Assembly (NCBI GenBank): GCA_036559125.1
Contig: DATBTT010000011.1
Span: forward strand, 1-64,000
Length of the DNA: 64,000 nucleotides
Source: JALYTZ01 sp036559125
GTDB lineage: Bacteria > Vulcanimicrobiota > Vulcanimicrobiia > Vulcanimicrobiales > Vulcanimicrobiaceae
Reading direction: 5' to 3'
Shown here: positions 52,169 to 61,611 of the stretch, one piece after another
Layout of the letters: every line of letters begins with the position of its first letter
Position numbering within the stretch: position 1 is the stretch's first letter
Translations under genes and position numbers: made by a program
Notes under the pieces: model-generated
Databases searched by the model: none
Told to the model about the DNA's origin: nothing
Seen by the model: the letters and a program-made list of their open reading frames with translations, nothing else

Positions 52169-55030
52169 TTGGCTACGGGAAAAGTTCGAATTTTTGAGCT
52201 CGCGAAAGAGGTCGGTCTCTCTTCTAAAGAGTTGATCACGCTCTTCAACGAGCGATTGGGCGGCATCTTCGAGGCGAAGAACCAACTGAGCGTCGTTCCC
52301 GATCATATCGCCGATCTGGTCCGTAGCGTGCTCCTCAAGCCGGCGGCGCCTGGGAAATCCGCGAAAGCAGCGACGGCAAACGCGCCCGCGCCCGCTAAAC
52401 CGGCTGCCCCGAAGGCAGCTTCCGAAGCCGCACCCGCGGCGCCGGTGGCGAAAGCGGCGCCGGTTATTCACGAGCCGATCCCGGTTCTCAAACCCGTCGC
52501 GGCCAGTTCGCGTAAGACGACGTCGAAAGCCGCCGCCGCGCCTGCCCCCGCAGCAGCGGTAGCAGAATCGCCGACTGCAGCGCCGGCAGCGCCCATCCCG
52601 GTCGCACAAGTGCCCGAGCCAGCGCCGCAGGAACCCCCGGCCGCGGAGCCGGCCGCCGCTGCGCCGAGCAATGGTGCCCCGGTTGCGGCCGCCGCACCCA
52701 CCCCCGCTGCCCCCAAGGCGCCGGCACGCGCCGCGACGCCGAAGCCGCCGGTTCCCGACGTCCCGATTCCACGTTTGCGCCCCGTACCCCAGGGCCAGGA
52801 TTCCGTATTACCCCCGCGCCGTCCGGCGCCGCCGCCGCCGACGACGTCGGCTTCGGCTTCACCGGGACCTCAGACCGGCATTCCCGGCCGTCCCGGCGTG
52901 GCGCCCCGTCCCGGACAAGTCAGTGCAGCGCCGCCGGCGCAAGTCGGCGCCAACGGGCAGCGCGTTCCACAGCCCGGCCGGCTCATTTCGCCCGCGCCGC
53001 AGCGCCGGCCTCAAGGCAACGGTCCGTTCCGTCCGCTGGCCGGTCCTGCAGCGGGCGGGCCGCGCACGGCCGGTGGTCCGCCGCGTCCGGGCGTTCCGAG
53101 CTCTCCGACCGAAGGACCCACTCCTAGCGCCGGTGGCCGTCCCGGCGACCGCGCCTTCCACCGCGACGACAAACTCAACAAGAAGGATCGCGAAAAGGAA
53201 CTGCTGCTCGAAAAAGAGCGCAACCGCAAGAAGCGCCCCGAGAGCGCGCCGCAACCGGTCGTCGCAAAACTCGAGGCCATCGAGATCCCCGACCTCTTGA
53301 CGGTGCAAGAGCTTGCAACTTCGATGATCGTTCCCGCCAAAGACGTCATCAAAGAACTGATCAAGATCGGGACGATGGCGACGATCAACCAGAACATTTC
53401 GAGCGACGTCGCTATCTCGGTTGCGAAGAAGTTCGGATTCAACGCGGTCGTCAAAGAGGCGGGCGAAGAAGTGACCGTCGAGCAGGAAGAAGACAAGCCC
53501 GAGATGATGACGCCGCGTCCGCCGGTGGTCACCGTGCTCGGTCACGTCGATCACGGCAAGACCTCGTTGCTCGACCGGATTCGCGTCGCCAACGTCGCCG
53601 GTGGAGAAGCCGGCGGCATCACTCAGAAAATCGGCGCGTACACCGTCGACAAAGACAATCGCAAAATCACGTTCATCGATACGCCCGGTCACGAAGCGTT
53701 CACCGCAATGCGGGCGCGCGGTGCAAAAGTCGCCGACGTAGCGATCCTCGTGGTCGCGGCCGACGACGGCGTAATGCCGCAGACGCGCGAAGCGATCAGT
53801 CACGCCAAGGCTGCCGAAATGCCGATCGTCGTCGCGATCAACAAGATGGATAAAGAAGACGCGCAGCCCGATCGCGTCAAGCAGCAATTGATGGATCAAG
53901 GCTTGCAACCCGTCGACTGGGGCGGCAAGGTCGAGATGGTTCCGGTGTCGGCGCGTACCGGCGACGGCATCGCTGCGTTGCTCGAAACCGTGCTGCTCGA
54001 AGCCGACATCCGGGGGTTAAAGGCGAATAAGACGCGCCGCGCGACCGGCGTCGTCATCGAATCGGCCCTGTCGAAGGGTCGCGGCGCGGTCGCGACGGTG
54101 CTCGTGCAAAACGGCACGTTGCACGTCGGCGATATCATCGTCGTCGGCGGTACCTTCGGCAAAGTTCGCGCGCTCGTGGACGACAAGGGCAAACAAGTCA
54201 AAAAAGCCGGCCCGTCGATTCCGGTCGAGATCATGGGCCTGCAAGACGTCCCGTCGGCCGGCGACACGCTTTCGGTCGTCAGCGACGAACGCGTCGCCCG
54301 CGAGACGGCGGCCAAGCGTAAGACGCGGCGTCGCGACACGCGTATCGCGGCCACGAATTCGCAGCGCGTTTCGCTGGAAACGTTCATGTCGATGCCGGCT
54401 GAGGGCAAGAAGACGCTCAACCTCATCATCAAGGCCGACGGTCAGGGTTCGGTCGAAGCGTTGCGCGCGCGCATGGAGTCGCTCTCGACCGAAGAGGTTG
54501 ATATTCGCGTCATCCTCGGCGGCGTCGGTGCGATTACGCCTAACGACGTGAACCTCGCCAGCGCATCGAATGCGGTGCTCATCGGGTTCAATATCCGTCC
54601 CGACGAAACGGTCAAGCGTCTATCCGACAACGAAGGCGTCGACCTGCGCTTCTATCAAGTCATCTACGAAATCGAAGACGACCTCAAGAAAGCGATGCGC
54701 GGAATGCTGGCCCCGGTCGCGCGCGAAGTCACGCTCGGGCACGCGGAAGTCCGGCAGATATTCAAGGTCAGCAAAGTCGGCACGATCGTCGGTTGTTACG
54801 TCAAGGACGGCAAGATCACGCGCAGCGCGAAGGTGCGAGTTCTGCGCGATTCGGCGGTCATTTTCGACGGCGAGGTCGAGAGTCTACGACGCGTCAAAGA
54901 AGACGTTCGCGAAGTCGCCGAAGGCTACGAGTGCGGTATCCAAGTCGCGAAGTTCCAAGACTTCAAAGACGGCGACATCATCGAAGCGTACATGATCGAA
55001 CACATCGCCGCCGAGCTAACCCCCGCGTGA
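52169..55030 (+). CDS. infB: Translation initiation factor IF-2
   Basis: GTPase that places initiator tRNA on the 30S subunit. 953 residues, TTG start. N-terminal IF2_N domain (VRIFELAKEVGLSSKELITL), a 300-residue Ala/Pro-rich linker, a second IF2_N, then the G domain with TVLGHVDHGKTSLLDRI (about 450), DTPGHEAF and NKMDKED, followed by domains II, III and IV. The last residues and TGA (55028-55030) lie in a duplicated sequence (see 55021-55130). Confidence 0.97.
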   Translation: MATGKVRIFELAKEVGLSSKELITLFNERLGGIFEAKNQLSVVPDHIADLVRSVLLKPAAPGKSAKAATANAPAPAKPAAPKAASEAAPAAPVAKAAPVIHEPIPVLKPVAASSRKTTSKAAAAPAPAAAVAESPTAAPAAPIPVAQVPEPAPQEPPAAEPAAAAPSNGAPVAAAAPTPAAPKAPARAATPKPPVPDVPIPRLRPVPQGQDSVLPPRRPAPPPPTTSASASPGPQTGIPGRPGVAPRPGQVSAAPPAQVGANGQRVPQPGRLISPAPQRRPQGNGPFRPLAGPAAGGPRTAGGPPRPGVPSSPTEGPTPSAGGRPGDRAFHRDDKLNKKDREKELLLEKERNRKKRPESAPQPVVAKLEAIEIPDLLTVQELATSMIVPAKDVIKELIKIGTMATINQNISSDVAISVAKKFGFNAVVKEAGEEVTVEQEEDKPEMMTPRPPVVTVLGHVDHGKTSLLDRIRVANVAGGEAGGITQKIGAYTVDKDNRKITFIDTPGHEAFTAMRARGAKVADVAILVVAADDGVMPQTREAISHAKAAEMPIVVAINKMDKEDAQPDRVKQQLMDQGLQPVDWGGKVEMVPVSARTGDGIAALLETVLLEADIRGLKANKTRRATGVVIESALSKGRGAVATVLVQNGTLHVGDIIVVGGTFGKVRALVDDKGKQVKKAGPSIPVEIMGLQDVPSAGDTLSVVSDERVARETAAKRKTRRRDTRIAATNSQRVSLETFMSMPAEGKKTLNLIIKADGQGSVEALRARMESLSTEEVDIRVILGGVGAITPNDVNLASASNAVLIGFNIRPDETVKRLSDNEGVDLRFYQVIYEIEDDLKKAMRGMLAPVAREVTLGHAEVRQIFKVSKVGTIVGCYVKDGKITRSAKVRVLRDSAVIFDGEVESLRRVKEDVREVAEGYECGIQVAKFQDFKDGDIIEAYMIEHIAAELTPA

Positions 55031-55146
55031 TCGAAAACACTAACCACCTGCCGCAGGGGGACCCCGCGTGATCGAAAGCAGTTCTCGCGCGATCCGCAGT
55101 TCCAACCACCTGCCGGAGGGGGACCCCGCGGGCTCCGCCCGCGGGG
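55021..55146. repeat. Tandem duplication after infB plus 10-bp palindrome
   Basis: CCCCGCGTGATCGAAAACAC (55021) recurs with 2 mismatches at 55062, and AACCACCTGCCG(C/G)AGGGGG with ACCCCGCG occurs at 55042 and 55104. The first copy contains the infB stop codon. A perfect 10-bp stem CCCCGCGGGC-TCC-GCCCGCGGGG follows (55124-55146). No T-run, so a terminator is not clear. The stem precedes rbfA. Confidence 0.7.
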
Positions 55147-55180
55147 GGCGGCGAAGCGCGGAGCGCGGAGCGCCAGTTAA

Positions 55181-55543
55181 ATGAAGCAACAGCGCATGGC
55201 GCGGATCGATCACGAGATTCAGCGCGTACTGGGTAAGCTCATCGCACAGGATCTCAAGGATCCGCGCTTGGGCTTTTCGACGGTGACGCGCGTCGAGATC
55301 ACGCAAGATCTTCGGCACGCGAAGGTCTTCGTTGCGATCATCGGCGATCGGCACGTCGCGCGTCAGAGTATGGATGCTCTTGAAAGTGCGAGCGGATATT
55401 TGCGCGGAGAGTTGGGTCACGAGATCAAACTGCGCCACGTACCCGAACTGACATTCGTGGAAGACCGGAGCACCGAACGCGCGATCCTGCTTGCAAAAAC
55501 CCTGCGCGAAGACGCGCGTCCTGCCGCCGGTGAAGCGGACTAA
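55181..55543 (+). CDS. rbfA: Ribosome-binding factor A
   Basis: 120 residues. KH-type 30S maturation factor: QQRMARIDHEIQRVLGKLIA, QDLKDPRLGFSTVTRVEITQ, DLRHAKVFVAI, ALESASGYLRGELGHEIKLR and PELTFVEDRSTERA. Part of the infB-rbfA-nrnA-truB-ribF order conserved across bacteria. Confidence 0.94.
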   Translation: MKQQRMARIDHEIQRVLGKLIAQDLKDPRLGFSTVTRVEITQDLRHAKVFVAIIGDRHVARQSMDALESASGYLRGELGHEIKLRHVPELTFVEDRSTERAILLAKTLREDARPAAGEAD

Positions 55544-55561
55544 ATGCGGAGCGTCTGTTGA

Positions 55562-56542
55562 ATGATCGATGAAAAACCCGTAGCGGCCAGCACCGAAGAA
55601 GTGGTATCGGAGTTGCAAAGCCGGACCGCCTTCGTGATGGTCAGCCACGTGAAACCCGACGGCGATACCTTGGGCGCCGGGCTCGCGCTTGGCATCGCGT
55701 TGAAAAAACTCGGCAAGCGCGTGCATTATTTCCAACAAGATCCCGTGCCGCGCAACCTGCGTTTCCTGCCCGATTCGCAATTCGTCTCGCGCGACGTTCC
55801 GGCTGATCTACCCGGCGACGCGCTTTGGGTATTCTGCGATATGAGCGATACGGGCCGCGCCGGTGAGTTCTTGCCGCACATCGAGCGCGCGAACGTGCTG
55901 GACATCGACCATCACCTCGGTAATTCACACTTCGGAAAACTCAACTTCGTGCTGCCGAGCGAGTGTTCGACGGGCACGTGCGTCGTGCGCCTGCTCGACG
56001 GGCTCGGAATTGCGATCGATGAAGCAATCGCCACGTGCCTGTTAACGACCATCATGACCGACACGGGCGGCTTCATGCACAGCAACACGACGCCGGAGGT
56101 ACTCCAGCTTTCTTCCGAGTTGATGGTATGCGGGGCGGACAAAGAACGGATTACCGAAGAGATATTTGCGAACAAACGCCTGGCTGCGCTCAAACTGCTG
56201 GGACGCGCGCTCGACGAAGCGCGCGTCGCGCACGACGGCCGGTACATCTACTCGTATGTCGACGAGGCAATGCTCGCGCTTTGCGGCGCCGACGGCGAGG
56301 ACACCGAAGAGATCGTCAATCATCTGCGCTCCGTCGAAGGCGTCGACGTGGCCGCTCTTTTCAAAGACTACGACGGGGACATCCGCGTGAGCCTACGGTC
56401 GAGCGGGCGCGTCAACGTGCAGGCTGCGGCCGCGCGTTTGGGCGGAGGCGGTCATTTCCGCGCTTCCGGACTGACGTACGTCGGAACGTTGCGGGATGCC
56501 GTTGCGACCGTCGATGCGGCGCTCGTCGCCGAAGGGCTGTAA
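55562..56542 (+). CDS. nrnA: DHH-DHHA1 phosphoesterase (NrnA, oligoribonuclease/pAp phosphatase)
   Basis: 326 residues. DHH motifs: MVSHVKPDGDTLGAGLALG, FCDMSDTGRAGEF, VLDIDHHLGNSHFG, IMTDTGGFMHSNTTPE, and DHHA1 GRVNVQAAAARLGGGGHFRA. NrnA degrades nanoRNA and dephosphorylates pAp; related proteins also hydrolyse c-di-AMP/pApA. Usual operon position between rbfA and truB. Confidence 0.92.
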   Translation: MIDEKPVAASTEEVVSELQSRTAFVMVSHVKPDGDTLGAGLALGIALKKLGKRVHYFQQDPVPRNLRFLPDSQFVSRDVPADLPGDALWVFCDMSDTGRAGEFLPHIERANVLDIDHHLGNSHFGKLNFVLPSECSTGTCVVRLLDGLGIAIDEAIATCLLTTIMTDTGGFMHSNTTPEVLQLSSELMVCGADKERITEEIFANKRLAALKLLGRALDEARVAHDGRYIYSYVDEAMLALCGADGEDTEEIVNHLRSVEGVDVAALFKDYDGDIRVSLRSSGRVNVQAAAARLGGGGHFRASGLTYVGTLRDAVATVDAALVAEGL

Positions 56543-56575
56543 TTCTGTCCCGGGCCGCGCGTACGTAAGAGAATC

Positions 56576-57451
56576 GTGCTCGGGTTCGTCAACGTCTTCA
56601 AACCTGCCGGTCCCACATCGGCGCAAATCGTCGCGCGCCTACGCCGCATTTACGGTCTCTATTCGCGCGACCGCCGGATCGCCGTCGGACATTTGGGCAC
56701 GCTCGACCCGCAGGCCGCGGGCGTGTTGCCCATCGCCGTCGGGAAGGCCACACGACTCATCCCCTTACTCGTCGATCAGCGTAAGGCGTACGTCTGCACG
56801 CTCGTCCTGGGTCGTTCTACCACCACGGGCGATGCGCTCGGTAAGGAGGTTGCGACGGCGGCCGTTCCGCGGGACTTCGAGCGGCGCGTGCGAGAGACGC
56901 TGCCGCGTTTCATCGGCAAGATATCGCAAATACCGCCCATGTACAGCGCGGTACATCACGAAGGCCGGCGCCTCTACGAACTGGCGCGCGAAGGCAAGGA
57001 CGTCGAACGCAAGCCGCGAGAAATCACGATTTATGCGCTTACGCTGCTGGGCGCCGAGCGTGAAAGCACCGTACGGCTCCGCATTGCGTGCAGCGAAGGC
57101 ACCTACGTGCGCACGATTTGCGAAGATCTCGGCGCCGCCCTGGGCGTGCCCGCCCACATGGGTTCGCTCGTGCGCGAAGCGTCGGGTCCGTTCGTACTTT
57201 ACGAAGCGCACACCCTCGAGGATATTGCCGATCGCCCGCGTGAAGCGTTGATCGCACCCGAACACATCATTCCGTTTCCGACGATCGTGCTCGATTTGCG
57301 CCATTCGGCGGATTTCCGCGCGGGCCGGGTCGTCCCGCTGCCCGCGGGCGCTCCGGCGAAGCACGTCTTCGTGCGGGACGAGTCGCGCACGCTGGTAGGA
57401 GTGGGCGAAACGCACGGCGCGCTGCTTTCACCGCGTAAGGTCTTCGTGTGA
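56576..57451 (+). CDS. truB: tRNA pseudouridine(55) synthase TruB
   Basis: 291 residues, GTG start. LGFVNVFKPAGPTSAQIVAR, catalytic Asp in VGHLGTLDPQAAGVLPIAVG, PPMYSAVHHEGRRLYELAREG and CSEGTYVRTICEDLGAALG. Makes pseudouridine 55 in the T-loop of tRNA. Its stop overlaps the ribF start as GTGA. Confidence 0.95.
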   Translation: MLGFVNVFKPAGPTSAQIVARLRRIYGLYSRDRRIAVGHLGTLDPQAAGVLPIAVGKATRLIPLLVDQRKAYVCTLVLGRSTTTGDALGKEVATAAVPRDFERRVRETLPRFIGKISQIPPMYSAVHHEGRRLYELAREGKDVERKPREITIYALTLLGAERESTVRLRIACSEGTYVRTICEDLGAALGVPAHMGSLVREASGPFVLYEAHTLEDIADRPREALIAPEHIIPFPTIVLDLRHSADFRAGRVVPLPAGAPAKHVFVRDESRTLVGVGETHGALLSPRKVFV

Positions 57452-58362
57452 AACTCCACCATATACTCGATAGAGAGTCGCAGACGCCGGTGGTCTTGGC
57501 GATCGGTTTCTTCGACGGCATGCATCGCGGACATCAGGAGATCGCGAAGCAGGCGCTGCGTTTGCGCCGACCGGGATGGCGCGCGGCGGTACTGACGTTC
57601 GCCAACCACCCGGCTGCGTTTCTGCGACCGGGCCAAGAACCGCCGCTCATCACGACGCTCGAAGAACGCATCGACCTGTTCGCACGCGCCGGATACGACG
57701 AATGTTTCCTGGTGCCTTTCGACGCATCGGTCGCCTCGCAATCGGCGGATCATTTTTTGCGCGATACTCTTATCGCACATCTGGGCGTGCGCGCGGTCGT
57801 GGTCGGTGCGACGTTTCGGTTCGGTCACAAGCGCGCGGGCGACACGGCGCTGATGGAGCGCGTCTTCGCCGAGTTCGGCGTAACGGCCGTCGCGGTCGAC
57901 AACACCCAAGACCGCGGCGAACGCATATCGAGCACGCGCATCCGCCGCTGCATCGTCGAGGGTGACCTGGAGACGGCCGACCGGCTTCTGGGTCATAGCT
58001 ATGAAGTGCGAGGGAAGGTCGTGTTGGGGGCGGGACGCGGTCACGATTTGGGTTTTCCGACCGCCAATCTCGAAACGCCCGCAAAACTCGTGCCCAAAGA
58101 TGGCGTCTACGCAGCCGTCGCTCGACATGACGGTCGCGACTACGCATCGCTCGTTTCCATCGGCACCAATCCCACGTTCGACGGACAAAATCGCACGATC
58201 GAAGTGTGGCTGCGCGACTTTCACGCAACGATATACGGTCAGGATCTGAGCGTGCGCGAATTACGTTACGTTCGCGAGCAGCGGAAATATGCCGACGTAG
58301 ACGAACTGCTCAAACAGATGCACGAAGACACGCGAGCGATCGCGTATCCGTCGTACGGGTGA
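57448..58362 (+). CDS. ribF: Bifunctional riboflavin kinase / FAD synthetase
   Basis: 304 residues, GTG start. N-terminal FMN adenylyltransferase (VLAIGFFDGMHRGHQEIAKQ, VVVGATFRFGHKRAGDT, RISSTRIRRCIVEGDLETA) and C-terminal riboflavin kinase (GHDLGFPTANLETPAKLVPK, DGVYAAV, IGTNPTFDGQNRTIEVWL). Converts riboflavin to FMN and FAD. Cofactor supply would serve the FAD oxidoreductase at 62525. Confidence 0.95.
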   Translation: MKLHHILDRESQTPVVLAIGFFDGMHRGHQEIAKQALRLRRPGWRAAVLTFANHPAAFLRPGQEPPLITTLEERIDLFARAGYDECFLVPFDASVASQSADHFLRDTLIAHLGVRAVVVGATFRFGHKRAGDTALMERVFAEFGVTAVAVDNTQDRGERISSTRIRRCIVEGDLETADRLLGHSYEVRGKVVLGAGRGHDLGFPTANLETPAKLVPKDGVYAAVARHDGRDYASLVSIGTNPTFDGQNRTIEVWLRDFHATIYGQDLSVRELRYVREQRKYADVDELLKQMHEDTRAIAYPSYG

Positions 58363-58373
58363 GGAGAATAACG

Positions 58374-58862
58374 GTGAATAGAGGCCTTGTCGCGGCACTT
58401 TTGAGCGGGGCGCTGTTGAGCGCGTGTTCCGGTCACGGGTCGAGCGTTGCAAAAGTCGGTTCGCCCGCTCCGGATTGGACCATGCCGACCTCGACCGGCG
58501 GCACGCTCGCGCTTGCATCGTTAAAGGGAAAACCCGTCTATTTAAATTTCTTCGCCACGTGGTGCGGGCCGTGCAACGACGAAGCTCCGTACATCAACGG
58601 ATTGCAGAAGCGCTACGCGTCGCGCGGCTTAGCCGTAATCGGCGTCGACGAGCTCGAAGGAGCGAAAAAGGCGCAGTCCTTCCGGCGGAAATATGCACTG
58701 GTATATCCGGCCGTCATCGATTCGGGCACGTTGCAAGGCCAGTACGAGATCAACGGATTGCCGGTTCACGTCTTCATCGCGCGCGACGGCACGGTTAAAG
58801 CCATCCGCGTCGGACAACTGACCCCCACCGAGATCGACGCGCAAATTCGCTCGATCCTCTAA
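58374..58862 (+). CDS. TlpA/ResA-like thioredoxin lipoprotein
   Basis: 162 residues from GTG 58374 (GGAG upstream). Signal peptide with lipobox LLSAC, cysteine 18. Thioredoxin-fold domain: PAPDWTMPTSTGGTLALASL, active site FFATWCGPCNDE (C64, C67), and cis-proline NGLPVHVFIARDG. Periplasmic lipid-anchored thiol-disulphide reductase, probably in cytochrome c or protein thiol maintenance. Confidence 0.9.
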   Translation: MNRGLVAALLSGALLSACSGHGSSVAKVGSPAPDWTMPTSTGGTLALASLKGKPVYLNFFATWCGPCNDEAPYINGLQKRYASRGLAVIGVDELEGAKKAQSFRRKYALVYPAVIDSGTLQGQYEINGLPVHVFIARDGTVKAIRVGQLTPTEIDAQIRSIL

Positions 58863-58877
58863 CGCCGGCCCCCTCGA

Positions 58878-59030
58878 CTAGGCGCGACCTGAGAGGAGGC
58901 GCAGCAGGAGGTCGAAGTGCTCGCGCGGCGTGTGCGCCGAAGCGGCGGGGCAGGGTAATATCAGGAGTACGCCCAGCAGGACGACGAGCGCCATTAGGAG
59001 CGTGGCCGGAGCGATCATGTAGCGCGGCAT
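58878..59030 (-). CDS. Small membrane protein, possibly leaderless
   Basis: 50 residues from ATG 59030 (a longer form from 59081 is open). One hydrophobic helix (about 5-26) followed by PAASAHTPREHFDLLLRLLS. The -10-like TATACT (59043-59038) ends 7 nt before the ATG, so the message would be leaderless; a weak TTGACG lies 20 bp further up. Function unknown; evidence rests on promoter geometry and hydrophobicity. Confidence 0.4.
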   Translation of the reverse strand: MPRYMIAPATLLMALVVLLGVLLILPCPAASAHTPREHFDLLLRLLSGRA

Positions 59031-59108
59031 GCCTTGGAGTATACCCCAAATCTTCAATCGCTGCGTCAAGAAAACCATCAAAAAAGCTCCTCTAGCACCC
59101 TACTAGCT

Positions 59109-61067
59109 CTAGGCCGCCCGCACGACCAGCGCGTCTCCCTCGAGCGTTACCGACGCTGCGCTGCCCGCTCCGATCTCGCCTCGTAAGATTGCCGTGGAAA
59201 GAGGCGTGCTGACGTGGCGAGCCACGGTGCGCTGAACGTGGCGCGCGCCCGACCCTACGTTCATCGCTTCGCGAGCCAAAAAGTGACGGGCTTCGTCGGA
59301 CAAGCGCAGCGAAACGGAACGAGCCCCGAGCCGCCCGGCCAGGCTGTCGACGTGTATCGTGACGATCTGCTCGATCTGCTCTACGCCCAAATCCTCGAAC
59401 CGTACGACCTCGTCGATGCGGTTTAGGAACTCCGGGCGGAACGAATCCGGCAATTCCTCGTCGCTCAAATTGGTCGTCATGATCAATAACGCGTGGCGAA
59501 AGTCGACGGTGCGTCCCTTCGCATCGGTTACGCGGCCGTCGTCGAGAATCTGCAAGAGGATTGCGGCGACGTCCGGGTGCGCCTTTTCCAATTCGTCGAA
59601 CAGCACGACGCAGTAGGGGCGCCGGCGCACGGGTTCGGTCAATTGGCCGGGTTCGTCGTGGCCTTGGTACCCCGGTGGCGCTCCGAGCAATCGCGAAACG
59701 GTGTGCGCTTCGGTGAACTCGGAGAGATCGATGCGCACGAGGGCCGCTTCGCTGCCGAAAAGAGCCTCGGCCAGCGCTTTTGCGAGTTCGGTTTTGCCGA
59801 CGCCGCTCGAACCCATGAATAGGAAACTGCCCAAGGGTTTGCGCGGATCGTGTAAGCCGGCGCGCGCGCGGCGAATCGCCTCGCTCACCGCGCAGATCGC
59901 GGGCGATTGTCCGATAACGCGTTTGCCGAGTGTGGTCTCGAGCGCCAGCAACTGATTGGTTTGCGACTCGGTGAGCGTGGTTTGCGGAATGCCCGTCCAC
60001 TTCGTGACGATGCACGCGACGTGTTCGGCGGTCACTGGCGGGCGCACGACGGCGCCCTTGTTAGCAAGCGCGAGCGACGCGGCGGCTTCGTCCATGAGGT
60101 CGATAGCCTTGTCGGGTAAGAACCGGTCGACGATGTAGCGGGCCGAGAGCGTGGCGGCTGCCCCAATGGCGGCGTCGGTGATTTCGACGTTGTGGTGCGT
60201 CGCATACCGGGCGCGCAATCCGCGTAGAATTCCGACCGTCTCCTCGATCGAAGGCTCTTCGACCATGACCGGCTGAAAGCGGCGCTCCAAGGCTGCGTCC
60301 GACTCGATGTATTTGCGGTATTCGTCGAAGGTCGTCGCACCGATGCACTGCAGGTCGCCGCGCGCGAGTTCCGGCTTGATCATCGAACTCAAATCGAGCG
60401 AACCCTCGGCGGCGCCGGCCCCGACGAGCGTGTGCAATTCGTCGATGAAAAGGATGACGTCGCGCGATGCCCGGCGCACTTCTTCAAGGATTTTCTTGAC
60501 GCGGCTCTCGAACTCGCCGCGATACTTCGTGCCCGCCACGAGCGGACCGAGTGAAAGCGCGAGCACGCGCTTGGTCTGCAGCACGCCGGGGACGCTCCCG
60601 GCTACGATCCGCTGCGCGAGACCTTCAACGATCGCCGTCTTTCCGACGCCCGGTTCGCCTACGAGCACGGGGTTGTTTTTACTCCGCCGGGCGAGAATGG
60701 AAACCACGCGTTCGACTTCGTCGTCGCGTCCGATGACCGGATCGAGTTTTCCGCTGCGCGCGAGTTCGGTCAAGTCGCGCGAGAACGCCGCCAGCGTCGG
60801 CGTACCCGAACGAAAGCGGCGGGCCATGTCTTCGAGCGGATTGCCGGCCGACCCGGATGCGTCGTCTTTCATGCGGTCGTACAGGAGGGCGCCGCCGGCA
60901 ACCAGCGCCGCCGCGGTGAGCGCCGCACCCAAAAACGGAATGGTCGTGCGCGTTGCGTGCCGCCGTGCCGCGCACATCGTGCACAATGTCGGCGCCGTCC
61001 CCGGCTGGGCGTTGGGGTCGATAAGCGTAGCCGGCCGTCGCCCGCAGGTCTCGCACGTCGTAGTCAT
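59109..61067 (-). CDS. Membrane-anchored, zinc-ribbon ClpC-like double AAA+ ATPase
   Basis: 652 residues from ATG 61067 (GTG 61070 adjacent). Residues 1-40: four cysteines as CxxC pairs (C5/C8, C29/C32), a likely zinc ribbon. Residues 44-63: hydrophobic helix. Then AAA1 with Walker A GEPGVGKT (137-144) and ILFIDE (205), and AAA2 with GSSGVGKT (419-426), VVLFDE (487) and the FRPEFLNRID segment (543). The Clp N domain and the M domain are missing, and only eight residues separate TTNL and FRPEF, so the ClpP-docking loop region of ClpA/C/X is deleted. Hence probably a ClpB/C-type unfoldase acting at the membrane without ClpP. Confidence 0.85.
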   Translation of the reverse strand: MTTTCETCGRRPATLIDPNAQPGTAPTLCTMCAARRHATRTTIPFLGAALTAAALVAGGALLYDRMKDDASGSAGNPLEDMARRFRSGTPTLAAFSRDLTELARSGKLDPVIGRDDEVERVVSILARRSKNNPVLVGEPGVGKTAIVEGLAQRIVAGSVPGVLQTKRVLALSLGPLVAGTKYRGEFESRVKKILEEVRRASRDVILFIDELHTLVGAGAAEGSLDLSSMIKPELARGDLQCIGATTFDEYRKYIESDAALERRFQPVMVEEPSIEETVGILRGLRARYATHHNVEITDAAIGAAATLSARYIVDRFLPDKAIDLMDEAAASLALANKGAVVRPPVTAEHVACIVTKWTGIPQTTLTESQTNQLLALETTLGKRVIGQSPAICAVSEAIRRARAGLHDPRKPLGSFLFMGSSGVGKTELAKALAEALFGSEAALVRIDLSEFTEAHTVSRLLGAPPGYQGHDEPGQLTEPVRRRPYCVVLFDELEKAHPDVAAILLQILDDGRVTDAKGRTVDFRHALLIMTTNLSDEELPDSFRPEFLNRIDEVVRFEDLGVEQIEQIVTIHVDSLAGRLGARSVSLRLSDEARHFLAREAMNVGSGARHVQRTVARHVSTPLSTAILRGEIGAGSAASVTLEGDALVVRAA

Positions 61068-61221
61068 CACCCTTTGCTACCCCCGCCGGGCACCGGGGGT
61101 TTCGGGACGTATCGGGTCCGGTCCAGGCGGTCGAGCGCCGTTTAGGTGGTATGCTCGTAGGGGAATAGCCACCTCAAAGGCGCCGCGAGCGTCCTCTGCA
61201 CGGTTGAAGGAGACTATAGTC

Positions 61222-61491
61222 ATGGGAATGAGCATCCTACTCTTCATAATCTTCGGCCTCATCGCCGGCCTCGTTGCGAAATGGATCGTACCGGGTGAGG
61301 GCCCGGGCGGAGTCCTGGGCGATATTATCGTCGGAATTATCGGTGCGTTCATCGGCGGCTTCATCTACAGAGCGTTCGGCCACGTCGGCGTTACCGGATT
61401 CAACATTGGAAGTCTTATCTGCGCGATCATCGGCGCGATCGTACTCCTCTACATTTTGCGCATGATTACCGGAAGGCGCACTGCAGTCTAA
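61222..61491 (+). CDS. GlsB/YeaQ/YmgE family membrane protein
   Basis: 89 residues from ATG 61222, with GGAG upstream. Three hydrophobic helices with glycine zippers: LLFIIFGLIAGLVAKWIVPG, GGVLGDIIVGIIGAFIGGFI and NIGSLICAIIGAIVLLYILR. The family is stress-associated (formerly transglycosylase-associated); its biochemical role is unknown. Divergent from the AAA+ gene. Confidence 0.88.
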   Translation: MGMSILLFIIFGLIAGLVAKWIVPGEGPGGVLGDIIVGIIGAFIGGFIYRAFGHVGVTGFNIGSLICAIIGAIVLLYILRMITGRRTAV

Positions 61492-61512
61492 GCCGCACCG
61501 GCAGGCACGTTT

Positions 61513-61542
61513 GGCGCGCCCGGGGAAGGCTCCGGGCGCGCC
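61513..61542 (+). terminator. Very strong hairpin without a T-run
   Basis: Perfect 11-bp stem GGCGCGCCCGG (61513-61523) / CCGGGCGCGCC (61532-61542), loop GGAAGGCT. No U-tract follows. Likely ends the GlsB-type transcript or shields the ferredoxin mRNA end. Confidence 0.5.
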
Positions 61543-61611
61543 CTCCGTTAAAAGAGGGCGTTGCAATTTCCAAACGTTTCTCGAAGGAAGTAAAGGGGCT
61601 AGCCGGATTCC

